Shown: piece by piece, positions 11,040 through 20,976 of the stretch
Layout: each line of letters starts with the position of its first letter
Numbering within the stretch: the stretch's first letter is position 1
NCBI RefSeq assembly: GCF_023145695.1
Contig: NZ_JAJHVV010000001.1
Coordinates: forward strand, 434,001 to 498,000
From: Vibrio amylolyticus
GTDB lineage: Bacteria; Pseudomonadota; Gammaproteobacteria; Enterobacterales; Vibrionaceae
Direction of reading: 5' to 3'
Length of the DNA: 64,000 bases
Notes under the pieces: generated by a model
What the model was told of the DNA's origin: nothing
The model's input: the letters and a program-made list of their open reading frames with translations, nothing else
Databases searched by the model: none
Position numbers and translations under genes: made by a program

Positions 11040-12053
11040 ATGACGAGAAAACACATCTATATCGCCTATACAGGCGGTACCATCGGTATGCAAAAATCTG
11101 ATCACGGCTTTATACCTGTGGCAGGTTTTATGGAAAAACAGTTAGCAGGTATGCCTGAGTTTCATCGACCAGAGATGCCTGAATATACTATCCATGAGTA
11201 TGATCCGCTAATTGACTCGTCAGATATGACCCCAATGGATTGGCAGCAAATTGCTGACGACATTCGAACAAACTATGATAAATACGACGGATTTGTGATT
11301 CTTCATGGTACAGACACCATGGCGTATACCGCATCTGCTCTGTCATTTATGCTAGAAAACCTTGGGAAGCCAGTGATTGTGACAGGGTCTCAGATCCCAT
11401 TAGCTCAACTGCGTTCTGACGGCCAAGCGAACCTACTTAATGCACTGCACATTGCCGCCAATTACCCTATCAATGAAGTGACCTTATTCTTCAATAACCA
11501 ATTGATGCGTGGTAACCGCAGTACGAAATCTCATGCAGACGGGTTTAGCGCATTTACTTCGCCTAACCTACCCGCACTACTTGAAGCGGGGATTAGCATT
11601 AAGGTAAGCAATGGTGTGGTTGTTGACCAAAAACCTGAAGGTGAGTTTAAAGTTCATAATATTACGCCACAGCCTATCGGGGTAATCACGATGTACCCTG
11701 GCATTTCCCATGAAGTAATCCGAAATACCTTACTTCAGCCTGTGAATGCCATGATCTTACTAACCTTTGGTGTAGGTAATGCTCCACAAAACCCAGAACT
11801 CCTAGCACACCTTAAAGAGGCTTCAGAGCGCGGTGTTATTGTCGTAAACCTCACTCAATGCCTCGCAGGTAAAGTCAATATGGGCGGCTATGCCACGGGC
11901 TGCGCATTGCAAGACGCTGGCGTAATTAGCGGTTTTGATATGACTCCAGAAGCGGCGCTCGCAAAACTTCACTACTTGTTAAGCCAAGGGCTAACGTATG
12001 AAGAGGTGAAAGAACAGATGCAACAAGTATTGCATGGTGAGATGAGTTTATAA
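11040..12053 (+). CDS. ansA: Type I L-asparaginase (cytoplasmic)
   Basis: Hydrolyses asparagine to aspartate and ammonia. There is no signal peptide, so it is the cytoplasmic, low-affinity type I enzyme. Both active-site threonines are visible: the first in YTGGTIGMQ at the N-terminus and the second in LHGTDTMAYTAS near residue 90, followed by the conserved Lys region. I start at the ATG at 11040, which gives the usual N-terminus and 337 aa; an in-frame ATG four codons earlier is equally open, and neither has a clear ribosome-binding site. A strong terminator follows. Confidence 0.93.
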   Translation: MTRKHIYIAYTGGTIGMQKSDHGFIPVAGFMEKQLAGMPEFHRPEMPEYTIHEYDPLIDSSDMTPMDWQQIADDIRTNYDKYDGFVILHGTDTMAYTASALSFMLENLGKPVIVTGSQIPLAQLRSDGQANLLNALHIAANYPINEVTLFFNNQLMRGNRSTKSHADGFSAFTSPNLPALLEAGISIKVSNGVVVDQKPEGEFKVHNITPQPIGVITMYPGISHEVIRNTLLQPVNAMILLTFGVGNAPQNPELLAHLKEASERGVIVVNLTQCLAGKVNMGGYATGCALQDAGVISGFDMTPEAALAKLHYLLSQGLTYEEVKEQMQQVLHGEMSL

Positions 12054-12120
12054 GGTTAAACGCGATTCAATACATCCCGCTTTAAGCGCACTGTATCAAA
12101 CGCAAACCGCCTTAAAATTA

Positions 12121-12158
12121 AAAAAGCTATCCTAGTCACTGACTAAGATAGCTTTTTT
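12121..12158. terminator. Bidirectional terminator between ansA and yeaC
   Basis: AAAAAGCTATCCTAGTCA pairs with TGACTAAGATAGCTTTTT with one mismatch, and the stem is flanked by A- and T-runs. It can end both convergent genes. Confidence 0.9.
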
Positions 12159-12188
12159 GTTATTCAGTTCCGACAACTGTTATCCAGT

Positions 12189-12491
12189 TTAGTTGGTCTT
12201 TAATCCCTGCTCTTTGTTAGGGTTAACCCGTAAAATGTCACTTTCACTCTTATTAAACTGCTTTTTTAGTTCAGACTTTGACTTGAAGCTGATCTCTCCG
12301 CCTGCTGCGACTGTCATATGTGGCGCGTCTACATTATGCTTAGATTGATAAAGCATTACTGCTTGCATACAAGAGTCTCGTTGAGATTGAGTAAGCCGAC
12401 CGCCTTCTGGCCACTTTCCAGTTTCAACAGCATAGTTTAATCGCTGATAAACTTCAGGAGTAATCGCTTCAATTAAATTTTCAGCATCCAT
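12189..12491 (-). CDS. yeaC: YeaC family protein (DUF1315)
   Basis: A 100-residue soluble protein. The core ITPEVYQRLNYAVETGKWPEG, then LTQSQRDSCMQAVMLYQ and the HNVDAPHMTV segment, match E. coli YeaC closely. The biochemical role is unknown. As in E. coli it sits next to msrB, gapA, yeaD and ansA, so the neighbourhood is conserved. It is convergent with ansA. Confidence 0.9.
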   Translation of the reverse strand: MDAENLIEAITPEVYQRLNYAVETGKWPEGGRLTQSQRDSCMQAVMLYQSKHNVDAPHMTVAAGGEISFKSKSELKKQFNKSESDILRVNPNKEQGLKTN

Positions 12492-12590
12492 GTTCTATCC
12501 TTACGTTATAAAACAGTAATAAAATATAACGCTCGTCTATTGAGTCAAGTTTAGGTAGAAGAATAAGAGTAACCGATCACAAGCGACCGT

Positions 12591-13412
12591 ATGAAATTTT
12601 CTAAAATCACAATAATGACCTTAACCTCACTCTCTTTAGCTGGGTGCTTTGAGTTCAACCAAAATACCGACCAGCTCTGTGAAGGGACGCCCGAGCTTCG
12701 TTGTGAATTACTTAATATGAATGACGGACAGTGTCGTCTACCACGTACCGACCTCATATGGCACCGTTATGAAGTTTTTAAAGACCCATCAGACGCCAAT
12801 GTCATACAGGAGTACGAATATGCTCGTCTGTATCGACGCTGTCTTGAACTCGCAGCACAAATTCAACCTATCGATCAGTCGAATCTCAAACAGAGACGAT
12901 TTAATGCCTTAATGCACTCAGGGGAAGAATTAGAGCGCATCGTTTCTCAGCTACAAAAATCCCGCTCAGCAGAAACGCTCTACTTCTTATGGAGTCAAAT
13001 TGGCGATGACCAAGCTCGCAGAGAGTTTCTTCAGATGGAAGGTTCTCCACAATTAGAAACCGCTGACATGCAGTATGCCTTAGCGACCTTTTATACCAAT
13101 CGCAACCATGTTAAAACGGTAGAGCTGCTTTATAAAGCATTAGAACTAACCCCTGCAGGATCGGTAAATACCGAGATATTGAAAACCTTAGCGAGCACTC
13201 AATATCGGTTGGACAACAGAGAAGAAGCTTACATTTGGGCGATGGTTGCAAAAGAATACGATATCGCTATCGCGTCTGATCAAGAAATACAACTACTGTA
13301 TGGTTTCACACAAGATAAATATAGACGGCTCAATAACATCGCGGATTCCGTCGAAGATGCCATCGACTCAGGTCAATTCAATAAACGTACGATCCCGGCA
13401 GATCTGAAATAA
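12591..13412 (+). CDS. DUF2989 family lipoprotein
   Basis: A 273-residue exported protein with a lipoprotein signal: a hydrophobic segment ending in Leu-Ala-Gly-Cys at about residue 19. The mature part is helical and contains TPR-like helical pairs (about 150-225), as in the segment on fibre YALATFYTNRNHVKTVELLY. The Vibrionaceae family DUF2989 is the best fit; its role is unknown. The residue after Cys19 is Phe, so sorting to the outer membrane is likely by the usual rule that Asp would retain it. It is followed by a terminator that overlaps the end of convergent msrB. Confidence 0.85.
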   Translation: MKFSKITIMTLTSLSLAGCFEFNQNTDQLCEGTPELRCELLNMNDGQCRLPRTDLIWHRYEVFKDPSDANVIQEYEYARLYRRCLELAAQIQPIDQSNLKQRRFNALMHSGEELERIVSQLQKSRSAETLYFLWSQIGDDQARREFLQMEGSPQLETADMQYALATFYTNRNHVKTVELLYKALELTPAGSVNTEILKTLASTQYRLDNREEAYIWAMVAKEYDIAIASDQEIQLLYGFTQDKYRRLNNIADSVEDAIDSGQFNKRTIPADLK

Positions 13413-13446
13413 ACGAACCACCTGTATGATCATGTAACAATGAAAC

Positions 13447-13471
13447 AAAAAGCGGTGACTATTCACCGCTT
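13447..13471. terminator. Terminator between the DUF2989 gene and msrB
   Basis: AAAAAGCGGTGA and TCACCGCTTTTT form a strong stem with a three-base loop. The msrB stop codon lies within it, so it serves the DUF2989 gene and possibly msrB. Confidence 0.85.
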
Positions 13472-13881
13472 TTATTACTTTTGTTGAAAATTAACGACAC
13501 TGAATTTACGCAATAACGGTCACCTGTAGAAGCTGGCCCATCTTCAAATACATGGCCTAAATGGCTGTCACACTGGCTACATCGTATCTCTACTCGCTTC
13601 ATTCCGTGACTTAGATCCTCAATATAGCGAATAGCGGCTTCATCAACTGGGGCATCAAAGCTTGGCCAACCACATCCAGAATCGTATTTATTCTCTGAGT
13701 TAAATAATGCTATTTGACAGCAGGTGCAATGGTAATCACCGGTATCTTTGTTATGCAGTAGAGCGCCGCTAAATGGAGCCTCTGTACCACTTTGTCTGCA
13801 AACCCTATATTCCGCATCAGAGAGCTGCTCACGCCAGTTCTCATCGGACTTGTTAACAAATTCACCGTTATCGTTATTCAT
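13459..13881 (-). CDS. msrB: Peptide-methionine (R)-S-oxide reductase MsrB
   Basis: Repairs methionine-R-sulfoxide in proteins using thioredoxin. The 140-residue protein contains the zinc-binding Cys pairs (CTCC near 52-55 and CSQC at 101-104), the CGWPSF signature at about 70, and the nucleophilic Cys at 124 in RYCVNS. All key residues are present, so it should be active. It is a single gene, transcribed away from gapA, as in E. coli. Confidence 0.96.
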   Translation of the reverse strand: MNNDNGEFVNKSDENWREQLSDAEYRVCRQSGTEAPFSGALLHNKDTGDYHCTCCQIALFNSENKYDSGCGWPSFDAPVDEAAIRYIEDLSHGMKRVEIRCSQCDSHLGHVFEDGPASTGDRYCVNSVSLIFNKSNKSGE

Positions 13882-14108
13882 AAATAAATCTCTCTTACTC
13901 TCATATTTTAAACAATCTTTTTATCCTAAAGACTTGCGAAACCAAGCTTTTGTAGCACATACTTTCTAGCCGTAACAAGGGAGTTACGAAAAATTTGATC
14001 GCTTTAGTATTTTAAAGCATTTTTCGATAGCTGACTTACAGACAATCCAGAATTAAGTACAAAAAATCATCATTTGCGACAAAATGTGAAAAAAAGCGAC
14101 AGTTTTTT

Positions 14109-15212
<1,104 letters not shown>

Positions 15213-15261
15213 TTTAGATTTGTAATCAATTAGCGATACTTGTGTTTGACACATAATCGTG

Positions 15262-15290
15262 AAAAAGGCGACTCTTGAGTCGCCTTTTTG
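15262..15290 (+). terminator. gapA terminator
   Basis: AAAAAGGCGACTC and GAGTCGCCTTTTT form a perfect stem with a short loop and a T-run. Confidence 0.9.
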
Positions 15291-15415
15291 TTATCCAAAT
15301 TTTGCCTAGTGACTCTAATACCTAAATAACGAATATCCAGTTCACTGCTTATGTACTGCTCTATTACTCTCAACGTGAGTACTGAACTGTAATTTCAACA
15401 TCCGAGGTCATATCA

Positions 15416-16300
15416 ATGGACTTATTATCCCTACCCGCATTAACCGTACTTTCAGACAACGTAACAATCGTAGAAAAAGATGGCGTTAAGATTGTGCGTG
15501 TCATTCATGAAAAAGCAACCGCAGGTATCGCCCTACATGGTGGTCATGTTGTTTCTTTTAAGCCACAAGGCCAAGAAGAGCTTATCTGGATGAGTGACAA
15601 AGCGGCCTTTGATGGCAAAGCGGCGCTTCGTGGTGGAATTCCTATTTGCTGGCCTTGGTTTGGTCGTATCGCAGCGCCTGCTCATGGTTTTGCACGTTCA
15701 AGCGAGTGGGAATTAGTTGAACATCGTGAAAATGACAACGGTGTTATTATCAGCTTGGGCCTAGCACCAAACGAAAACACATTGTCTATCTGGCCACACC
15801 AATTTGAAGCTCGTTTGAATGTTGAAATAACCGACACACTGAAAGTCACTCTTGATGTCACCAATACTGACGATCACGCTTGGACATTCTCTGGTGCACT
15901 GCATACTTACCTAAATCTAGGCGATGTTCGAGAGTCTTCAACTGTGGGAATGGGCAGCGAGTACATCGATAGCCTGCAAGCGAATAAAGTTTGCGAAGGT
16001 GGTTCTGAGTTAGTTTTAACCGATACTATTGATCGCGTTTACACCAAGCCTGAAGCTTTGATTCAAGTAAACGACCTAAAACTTCAGCGCTCTATTACCG
16101 TTGAAAACCAAGGCCACAATTCTGCAGTTCTATGGAACCCTTGGGCAGAAGGCGCAACCGCTATGGGTGATATGTCTGATGATGGCTACTTGGGCTTCTT
16201 ATGTGTCGAATCTACGATTAACGCCGAAACAATCGAAGATGGAAAAACACTTCAACCGAGTGAAAGCCACCAACTCGTGACGACTATTTCAGCTAAATAA
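15416..16300 (+). CDS. yeaD: D-hexose-6-phosphate mutarotase (YeaD)
   Basis: Aldose-1-epimerase-like beta-sandwich enzyme that interconverts the anomers of glucose-6-phosphate and related sugars. The 294-residue protein shows the family signatures: LHGGHVVSFKP, LRGGIPICWPWFG (about 64-77) and HGFAR near 86, the last with a conserved His, plus the later ALHTYL segment. It lies downstream of gapA as in E. coli but has its own gap of 200 bases after the gapA terminator, so it is probably a separate unit. Identity is clear; the in vivo role is less certain. Confidence 0.92.
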   Translation: MDLLSLPALTVLSDNVTIVEKDGVKIVRVIHEKATAGIALHGGHVVSFKPQGQEELIWMSDKAAFDGKAALRGGIPICWPWFGRIAAPAHGFARSSEWELVEHRENDNGVIISLGLAPNENTLSIWPHQFEARLNVEITDTLKVTLDVTNTDDHAWTFSGALHTYLNLGDVRESSTVGMGSEYIDSLQANKVCEGGSELVLTDTIDRVYTKPEALIQVNDLKLQRSITVENQGHNSAVLWNPWAEGATAMGDMSDDGYLGFLCVESTINAETIEDGKTLQPSESHQLVTTISAK

Positions 16301-16343
16301 CAAGATCGATATCAATTCGAGTTTCATTTCGATTGATACTCTA

Positions 16344-16369
16344 AAGAGCAGCCATCGCTGCTCTTTTTA
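16344..16369 (+). terminator. yeaD terminator
   Basis: AAGAGCAGC, a four-base loop and GCTGCTCTT, followed by a T-run. Confidence 0.88.
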
Positions 16370-16422
16370 TTTACACCTAGACCCGATACACTTACCGCCT
16401 TCGCTACTCTTTAGAGGTCTTT

Positions 16423-17241
16423 ATGGCTTACCAATGCCCACTTTGCCACCAGGCTCTTGTGCTTTCACAACGCACGTTTAAATGTGATAACAACCATCAA
16501 TTTGATTTAGCAAAAGAAGGCTACGTGAACTTGATGCCAGCGCACCATAAACGTTCTAAAGATCCTGGTGATAACAAAGAGATGATGCAAGCACGTCGAG
16601 CCTTTTTACAGACGGGTTACTATGACCAAATGCGTCAAGCCGTTGCGACGCTTTGCAAAATGAATATCGAATCAGAGCAAGCTCAATTACTAGATATCGG
16701 ATGTGGTGAAGGCTATTACACGGACCAAGTTGCCTCCACCTTAAAAGCATCTTTACCCCAAGCTCAAGTTTACGGGCTAGATATCTCTAAGGTCGCTATT
16801 CGTTACGCTGCAAAGCAATACCCACAGTGTGAATTCAGTGTAGCTTCTAGCCACCGCCTACCTTTCGCTGATCATAGCTTAGATGCCATCCTGCGCATCT
16901 ACGCACCTTGCAAAGCGGATGAACTGGCTCGTACCCTAAAGAGTGATGGTAAAGTCATTACAGTGACACCGGCTGCAAGACACCTATATCAATTACGAGA
17001 AAAAATATACTCTGACGTACATCTACATAGTGAGGATCCAGAAGAATTAGATGGATTTGAATTAGTGCATCAAGAAAAACTAAATTACACAATGAACCTA
17101 GCCAAAGGCGATGCATTACAGCTGCTACAAATGACACCATTCGCATGGAAAGCCAGCGACGAACTAAAAAAAGAACTCGCGAACGTCGAGCAATTCGATT
17201 GTGAATCCGATTTTATGCTTCGTGTTTACAAGAAACGCTAG
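16423..17241 (+). CDS. rlmA: 23S rRNA (guanine(745)-N(1))-methyltransferase RlmA
   Basis: S-adenosylmethionine-dependent enzyme that methylates G745 of 23S rRNA. The N-terminus carries the zinc-binding group Cys5, Cys8, Cys21 and His25 (CPLC ... CDNNH), which recognises the RNA. The Rossmann methyltransferase motif I is LLDIGCGEGYYTD near residue 90. The 272-residue length is normal. It stands alone with a weak stem-loop after it. Older name rrmA. Confidence 0.94.
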   Translation: MAYQCPLCHQALVLSQRTFKCDNNHQFDLAKEGYVNLMPAHHKRSKDPGDNKEMMQARRAFLQTGYYDQMRQAVATLCKMNIESEQAQLLDIGCGEGYYTDQVASTLKASLPQAQVYGLDISKVAIRYAAKQYPQCEFSVASSHRLPFADHSLDAILRIYAPCKADELARTLKSDGKVITVTPAARHLYQLREKIYSDVHLHSEDPEELDGFELVHQEKLNYTMNLAKGDALQLLQMTPFAWKASDELKKELANVEQFDCESDFMLRVYKKR

Positions 17242-17264
17242 AAGCCCCTAACGCTCGTCACTTA

Positions 17265-17290
17265 AAGCAGTGTCTTACCTAGCACTGCTT
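17265..17290 (+). terminator. Stem-loop after rlmA
   Basis: AAGCAGTG pairs with CACTGCTT across a ten-base loop, then a short pyrimidine run. It is a weaker terminator than others in the window. Confidence 0.55.
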
Positions 17291-17454
17291 CCTATATTTT
17301 GACCCTGCTCTCAATTCTCTACTGCAGCATTACTACCCCTAAAAATAGGCTCAGTTTTTGCTTAATCATTAGATATACAAATTATGGATAATTTTATACA
17401 AGTTTTTCATAATTCGGTCGATACAGTTACCGAAGGCGTATAAAGGAGATATCT

Positions 17455-17802
17455 ATGACACCAGTAGGAATGGGGCCAGCTTCGCTGTCTCAAGCCCAAC
17501 AGGTTAAGCCTCAAGGAAACCAAGCAGCAGTAGATAAGGGCCCAGCCCCTCTTAAAGTTGAACAGAATAAAGTGACCTTGTCAGACGAAGGCAAAGCATT
17601 GCTTGCTGCCCTAAAAGATCTAGAGAAAGAAGGAATTGAAACGGATAAATCAACAACATCTAAGGTTGAGTCCTTCGCCCATGGCGCATTAGGAATGGAC
17701 CACCCTGACAAAATTAAAGAAGAAAGCGACGGTTCTTACTCCGCGGGGCAATACCTTTCCGCAGCGGCAACTATTGGTGGCATTCTATTAATGCTAGCTT
17801 AA
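17455..17802 (+). CDS. Hypothetical protein, 115 aa, with C-terminal hydrophobic tail
   Basis: I do not recognise this family. The N-terminal third is Gln-, Pro- and Ala-rich and probably disordered. The middle holds a short helix-like stretch (KVTLSDEGKALLAALKDLEKEG), and the last 20 residues (about 95-115) form a hydrophobic Gly/Ala/Leu segment ending in LLMLA that could be a membrane tail. No signal peptide is present. An excellent ribosome-binding site (AAAGGAGAT) precedes the ATG, so it is very likely expressed. It stands alone between rlmA and the BCCT gene. Confidence 0.75.
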   Translation: MTPVGMGPASLSQAQQVKPQGNQAAVDKGPAPLKVEQNKVTLSDEGKALLAALKDLEKEGIETDKSTTSKVESFAHGALGMDHPDKIKEESDGSYSAGQYLSAAATIGGILLMLA

Positions 17803-17898
17803 TTCTAAGCTTGTCTACATAGGCTTACTTCACGCATAGCCTAACAAATCAATTTGTCGTCAAGACAAAGGATTCGATTTGTCCTGTAAAACACCTTC

Positions 17899-17929
17899 AC
17901 TCCATAATTACCCCCTATTTTTATGGAGT
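17899..17929 (+). promoter_or_regulatory. Hairpin covering the ribosome-binding site of the BCCT gene
   Basis: ACTCCATAA and TTATGGAGT form a perfect nine-base stem with a 13-base loop. The GGAG in the right arm is the only plausible Shine-Dalgarno sequence for the GTG start at 17937. Translation could be controlled by opening of this stem. A terminator is unlikely because no T-run follows. Confidence 0.5.
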
Positions 17930-17936
17930 TACACTC

Positions 17937-19823
17937 GTGAAAAACGCTTTTGAGTTAATTGATAAACCTACCTTTTTTGGTGCTATTGCACTTCTACTCA
18001 CGATAGTCTTTCCACTCATCATGTTCCCAGCAGAGGGTGCCGATTGGATTGCCATCGCCAAAACATTCATGACCGACAAGCTTGGATTCCTCTACCTAGC
18101 TCTTGGCTTAGCGGCCTGCGCCTTTATGGTTTACGTTGTCTTTAGCGATATGGGGCAGATAAAGCTGGGGGAAGCAGATGAGAAACCCGAATTTACCACG
18201 GCATCATGGGCCGCTATGTTATTTTGCGGCGGTATCGGTGCTAGCATTTTGTACTGGGGCTGTATCGAATGGGCTTACTACTACCAATCCCCACCCTTCC
18301 AACTAGAAGCAGGAAGTGAAGAAGCGGTGCGCTGGGCGGCCACCTATGGTTTATTCCACTGGGGTCCTATCGCTTGGTCTATCTATCTAATTCCGGCGAT
18401 TCCGATCGCTTATTTTTTCTATGTCCGTAAGCAGCCTGTATTAAAAATTTCTAGCGCTTTAATGCCAGTACTCGGTGAGCATAGAAGCCGTGGTATTGCC
18501 GGAAAAACCGTAGATATTCTTTTTATCTTTGGCTTATTAGGCGGGGCGGCAACCACTTTAGGCTTGGCTGCTCCTCTTATTACCGAAGGACTTAACCATC
18601 TATTTGGTTTACCAAAAAACAACCTTACTCAGATTTCCGTGTTGTTCGTCTGCACAGCGATCTTCGCTTACTCGTCGTATGCTGGCCTTGAAAAAGGCAT
18701 TAAGATTTTAAGCAATATCAACTTCTGGGGTGCTATGGGGTTACTCGCCTTTGTTCTCATCGCGGGTCCAACGATCTTTATGCTAGAAACAGGGCTGGAC
18801 TCCATTGGACGACTTTTGTCTAACTTCTTTGTTATGGCTACCTGGGCCGAACCATTTGGCGGCTATGGCACGTTTGAAAATACGCACTTTCCACAAGATT
18901 GGACGATCTTTTACTGGGCATGGTGGTTAGTTTTCGCACCAAGCATGGGGCTATTTGTCGCTCGAATCTCTAGAGGCAGAACCATTAAACAAATGGTGTC
19001 GGGCTCAATCTTCTTTGGATCGCTTGGCTGCTTCCTATTCTTTATGATCTTAGGTAACTATGGCTTGTCATTGCAGCTTTCCGGTCAACTAGATATCGTC
19101 GCGATTTTAAATGATGAAGGCGCGACCAAAGCAATATTTTCGATGCTCGACCAGCTACCAATGAGCACACTCGTTATTGCTGTGTTTACGTTGCTGTGTA
19201 TCATCTTCACCGCAACAACGTTCGATTCCATCTCTTATATTTTGGCGTCTGTGGTTCAAAATAATGTCACGGAAGAACCTATGCGTTGGAACCGAATGTT
19301 TTGGGCATTCACGCTGTCATTTCTTCCTGCAATCCTATTGTTTTTGGGCGGATTAGACACCCTACAGACAGCCGCGATTGTGGGGGGATTACCATTGCTG
19401 GTTATCTCAGTTATGTTAATGGTATCAGCAGTGCGAGCAACAACCTTAGACTTGCGTCATCAAGACGACTACATCGAGCCAACTATTAATATCGAAGACT
19501 TGCCTGAGATGGACCCTTGGTCGACTGAAGGCATCGCTTTAGCTCGATTTGAGAAGGAAAAAGATGCCGCTCAAGAGGCTGCAGTACTCGAACGTGAAGC
19601 CTACAACGCACTGATGGAAGTCAGAAAACAGGTACGCGCTTACGTTCTTGAACAAGGTTCGGAGAGTGAGACTCATCAACTGCCTGAAGAGCTTCAACAA
19701 GCCCTTGAATCGGCAGAAAGTAGCTTAAAAGCTGCGCAAGAGAGAAAAATTGAGTTATCTGAGCTTGCTCAGAAAGCTCGTATCGCGTTCGATCTGGTTG
19801 TTGCTAACCCAACAACGGCCTGA
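17937..19823 (+). CDS. BCCT-family betaine/choline/carnitine-type transporter
   Basis: Sodium- or proton-coupled carrier for quaternary ammonium compounds. The 628-residue protein has 12 predicted membrane segments up to about residue 510 and a long charged, coiled-coil-like C-terminal tail (about 530-620, rich in Ala, Glu and Lys). The BCCT signature near residues 325-345 reads WAWWLVFAPSMGLFVARISRGR. The third aromatic of the usual WAWWISW box is Phe here, and the TM3 region has the YWGCIEWAYYY variant instead of YWGVAEPLYHY. Together these suggest a distinct subfamily, and the substrate cannot be named. Start is GTG with a GGAG site inside a hairpin. Confidence 0.88.
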   Translation: MKNAFELIDKPTFFGAIALLLTIVFPLIMFPAEGADWIAIAKTFMTDKLGFLYLALGLAACAFMVYVVFSDMGQIKLGEADEKPEFTTASWAAMLFCGGIGASILYWGCIEWAYYYQSPPFQLEAGSEEAVRWAATYGLFHWGPIAWSIYLIPAIPIAYFFYVRKQPVLKISSALMPVLGEHRSRGIAGKTVDILFIFGLLGGAATTLGLAAPLITEGLNHLFGLPKNNLTQISVLFVCTAIFAYSSYAGLEKGIKILSNINFWGAMGLLAFVLIAGPTIFMLETGLDSIGRLLSNFFVMATWAEPFGGYGTFENTHFPQDWTIFYWAWWLVFAPSMGLFVARISRGRTIKQMVSGSIFFGSLGCFLFFMILGNYGLSLQLSGQLDIVAILNDEGATKAIFSMLDQLPMSTLVIAVFTLLCIIFTATTFDSISYILASVVQNNVTEEPMRWNRMFWAFTLSFLPAILLFLGGLDTLQTAAIVGGLPLLVISVMLMVSAVRATTLDLRHQDDYIEPTINIEDLPEMDPWSTEGIALARFEKEKDAAQEAAVLEREAYNALMEVRKQVRAYVLEQGSESETHQLPEELQQALESAESSLKAAQERKIELSELAQKARIAFDLVVANPTTA

Positions 19824-19868
19824 ACTAGCCATGACAAAATCCATTAATTTGGACTATTCCTAGATAAG

Positions 19869-19898
19869 CAAAAGGCTCACGATATTGTGAGCCTTTTT
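19869..19898. terminator. Bidirectional terminator between the BCCT gene and ycgN
   Basis: AAAAGGCTCAC and GTGAGCCTTTTT form a perfect stem with A- and T-runs on the two sides. Confidence 0.88.
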
Positions 19899-19921
19899 AT
19901 TTGAAGATAAGCGATGAACAG

Positions 19922-20359
19922 CTATCGATTTGGATGATTAAGTATGTGGTCTTCCCAATCTATGACATCAATCTCATAAACCACTTTATTCTGAACGGTT
20001 TCACCTGCCGCATGCATTTCTGCTTTAGAACCGGTAATTAGTGGATGCCATTCAGGAAGCGGCTTGTCTTCGGCTAGAAGACGGTAGGCGCAGGTATCGG
20101 GCAACCAGTGAAACTCATCGATTTTGTCGCGAGTTAGCTTTAAACACTCTTCACCCGAATTAAAGCGATTTGGGTAGTCTTTACACGAGCACGTTTTATC
20201 ATCAAGCCAGCTGCACGCCACATTGGTGTAATACACTTCGTCACTGTCTTCATCCATGAGTTTATGCAGGCAACACTTTCCACAGCCATCGCACAGAGAT
20301 TCCCACTCTTGCTCGCTCATATCATGGAGAGGTTTTGATTGCCAAAATGGAGAAGTCAT
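19922..20359 (-). CDS. ycgN: YcgN family cysteine-cluster protein
   Basis: A 145-residue soluble protein that follows E. coli YcgN closely: [20 protein letters not shown], then [26 protein letters not shown] and the [11 protein letters not shown] segment. The many conserved Cys suggest metal or iron-sulphur binding (zinc/iron-chelating CxxCxxCC family), but the function is unknown. The frame is open 20 codons further upstream; I start at the ATG at 20359 because it gives the usual N-terminus. A second, smaller cysteine-cluster gene lies divergently next to it. Confidence 0.9.
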   Translation of the reverse strand: MTSPFWQSKPLHDMSEQEWESLCDGCGKCCLHKLMDEDSDEVYYTNVACSWLDDKTCSCKDYPNRFNSGEECLKLTRDKIDEFHWLPDTCAYRLLAEDKPLPEWHPLITGSKAEMHAAGETVQNKVVYEIDVIDWEDHILNHPNR

Positions 20360-20521
20360 AGCTTTTATCTTCAATTCGAAATGGATGCGTTTTATACCGT
20401 TACTGCCTATAAACTTCAAGGTTATTTTGCCCTATCAGATATAGAATGTATCATCTCACTGGTATTGATGGGCGATCGTTTGCTATTATCCGCTCCCCTT
20501 TGCTTCTGGTGTAATTACATT

Positions 20522-20770
20522 ATGGATTGTCGTCTTCATTGTGGTGCTTGCTGTATCGCGCCAAGTATATCCTCTTCAATTCCTGGAATGCCCAACGGCA
20601 AGCCTGCTGGAGAGCGCTGTATTCAGCTTGATGACCAAAACCTGTGTAAGTTATTTGGTAAGCCAGAAAGGCCTAAGGTTTGTCATATGTTCAAAGCCTG
20701 CCCTGATATTTGCGGCACAACCAACCAACACGCTATGAAGTCTCTCACTGAACTTGAGCGACTAACCTAG
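20522..20770 (+). CDS. YkgJ-type cysteine-cluster protein, 82 aa
   Basis: Small Cys-rich protein of the zinc/iron-chelating cluster family: MDCRLHCGACC at the N-terminus, CKLFGKPERPKVC in the middle and CPDIC towards the end. The seven or more Cys are spaced like those of YkgJ and YcgN. The frame is open further upstream, but the sequence before 20522 does not look like coding sequence and overlaps the divergent ycgN, so I start at the ATG directly before the first Cys cluster. No function is known. Confidence 0.8.
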   Translation: MDCRLHCGACCIAPSISSSIPGMPNGKPAGERCIQLDDQNLCKLFGKPERPKVCHMFKACPDICGTTNQHAMKSLTELERLT

Positions 20771-20976
20771 CTGTTTAGCAATACTCACGAAGCCTTCCAG
20801 ATCTTCACTATTACGTTTCATTTGCCCAAAACGCTCTGATTTAATCACCTTCTAACATCAATCCAGTAACACCTCATAACCATTGGTTAACACCGATATA
20901 CCCACTGGTCATTGGTTGCATAACATACGCATATGCATAATAGCGCTCACTCGCTCCCAACCTTTGGATATACAAA

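Noticed and set aside
20762..20848. A 28-codon minus-strand frame with a GTG start, ending at the tail of the YkgJ-type gene
   Set aside because: The composition is protein-like, but the start codon is weak, there is no convincing ribosome-binding site and the frame overlaps the end of the YkgJ-type gene. Conservation data would be needed.
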